This document shows, in pieces, positions 36,643-37,372 of a DNA stretch of 37,372 nucleotides; position 1 is the first letter of the stretch; each line of letters opens with the position of its first letter. The stretch is from Sulfurovum sp. (GTDB taxonomy: Bacteria; Campylobacterota; Campylobacteria; Campylobacterales; Sulfurovaceae): contig JALWLD010000100.1 of NCBI GenBank assembly GCA_027081115.1, forward strand, positions 1 to 37,372. The letters run 5' to 3'. Below the pieces are notes generated by a model. It was given only the letters and a program-made list of their open reading frames with translations. It was not told the DNA's origin and did not search any database. The position numbers were made by a program, and so were the translations under genes.

Positions 36643-37368
36643 ATGCATAAGTCCAACCTCCTCTACATCCTGCCCAATCTCTTCACTGCCAGCAGCATCT
36701 TTGTAGGTGTCATCAGTATTGTAGAGGCAAGTAAAGGTCACTTTGTCCTTGCTTCCTGGCTCATCCTTCTTGCCCTGATCTTTGACGGGTTAGATGGTAG
36801 AATTGCACGTATGACCAATACCACCTCGCAGTTTGGTGTTGAATTTGATTCTCTTGCAGACATTATCTCTTTTGGTATTGCACCTGCGATGCTACTCTAT
36901 TTTTTCATAGGTCATGAGTATGGACGTTTCGGTATTTTGGTCTCTGCACTCTATGTGATCTTCGGTGCCATCCGTTTAGCCCGATTTAACATCTCTACAG
37001 CAAAAACAGACCCGAATGTTTTTATTGGGCTCCCTATTCCAACCGCAGCTATCTTCCTCTCTATGTGGGTACTTCTTTTTCATAAATACACGTTAGAACA
37101 CTATAGTATGATACTTCTATTTTTAGCACTTGGTATCGCCGTTTTGATGGTCAGTAACTTTCGCTACCCTTCTTTTAAAAAAGTGCAACTCGATAAACCT
37201 ATGGTTTTTAAAACAATGATTATTGTTGTCCTTATCGCTTCACTACTCTACCTTTTCTCTGCTGAAGGCTTTGCACTGATCATCCTGGCTTATGTCCTTT
37301 ATGGGCCCTCACGTGCCATCAAAACAATGAGTTCCCGTAGATTTGACAAGACAAAACATCCAGATTGA
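36643..37368 (+). CDS. pssA: CDP-diacylglycerol-serine O-phosphatidyltransferase
   Basis: Makes phosphatidylserine, the precursor of phosphatidylethanolamine, at the inner membrane. 241 residues with about six to eight helices. The CDP-alcohol phosphotransferase motif is complete: DGLDGRIARM followed by GVEFDSLAD, matching DGx2DGx2ARx8Gx3Dx3D. The short form is typical of the Gram-positive/Campylobacterota type II PssA rather than the E. coli enzyme. It starts 5 bases after ftsH and is the last gene in the window, ending 4 bases before its edge. Confidence 0.95.
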   Translation: MHKSNLLYILPNLFTASSIFVGVISIVEASKGHFVLASWLILLALIFDGLDGRIARMTNTTSQFGVEFDSLADIISFGIAPAMLLYFFIGHEYGRFGILVSALYVIFGAIRLARFNISTAKTDPNVFIGLPIPTAAIFLSMWVLLFHKYTLEHYSMILLFLALGIAVLMVSNFRYPSFKKVQLDKPMVFKTMIIVVLIASLLYLFSAEGFALIILAYVLYGPSRAIKTMSSRRFDKTKHPD

Positions 37369-37372
37369 ATCT

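Noticed and set aside
1..37372. Insertion sequences, tRNA genes, riboswitches or prophage parts
   Set aside because: Almost every base is within an envelope or housekeeping gene, and the few gaps (at most 136 bp) show no transposase, cloverleaf or known aptamer pattern.

Overview
The window is an AT-rich, gene-dense stretch of cell-envelope polysaccharide genes from a Gram-negative bacterium, most likely a member of the Campylobacterota (Sulfurovum/Sulfurimonas-like). The reasons are the AT-rich coding, near-consensus TATAAT -10 boxes preceded by T tracts, and the right-hand order waaC / lpxL next to hisH-hisA-prmA-ftsH-pssA. That order recalls the Campylobacter jejuni chromosome, where pssA-ftsH-prmA lies near the pgl and LOS loci. 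The assignment rests on recalled gene order and protein character, not on a database search.

Layout. (1) 3-122: tail of an unidentified gene. (2) 184-12199, + strand, seven tightly packed genes: a giant sulfotransferase/coiled-coil/double-glycosyltransferase protein; gmd, an rmd-like reductase and manC (predicted GDP-D-rhamnose synthesis); an 880-residue sulfotransferase-WcbI-sulfotransferase protein; a membrane protein with a degenerate kinase-like tail; and a rhamnosyltransferase-like GT2. This is the variable, most unusual part. (3) 12239-17139, + strand: a WbaP/WcaJ-type initiating phosphoglycosyltransferase, an MsbA/PglK-like ABC exporter, gmhB fused to a kinase-like domain, and gmhA. 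(4) 26749 down to 17149, - strand, nine genes with overlaps or tiny gaps: a core sugar kinase, a WaaE/LgtF-like GT2, a GT9, hldD, hldE, waaF, a glycoside-hydrolase-like protein, an LtaS-like phosphoglycerol transferase and a GDPD-like protein. (5) 26811-28460, + strand: a GT4 and a hexapeptide acyltransferase. (6) 32360 down to 28497, - strand: waaC, lpxL/htrB-like acyltransferase, waaL O-antigen ligase and a second hexapeptide acyltransferase. (7) 32497-37368, + strand: hisH, hisA, prmA, ftsH, pssA.

Working together: gmhA, hldE, gmhB and hldD make ADP-L-glycero-D-manno-heptose. WaaC, WaaF and a third GT9 place heptose on the inner core, the kinase and GT2 decorate it, LpxL acylates lipid A, and WaaL ligates a polysaccharide. 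That polysaccharide is probably started by the WbaP-like enzyme, contains D-rhamnose and may carry sulfate and acyl groups. The LtaS-like/GDPD-like/GH-like trio suggests an additional periplasmic, possibly phosphoglycerol-type, modification.

The most interesting signals are the ST-WcbI-ST protein with an 88-bp in-frame direct repeat, an A8 tract that breaks the apparent start of the GT2 gene, two kinase-like domains lacking the catalytic aspartate in envelope genes, and a perfect palindrome holding two opposed -10 boxes between operons 4 and 5. No tRNA, rRNA, CRISPR array or insertion sequence was seen. No gene-free gap exceeds 136 bp.
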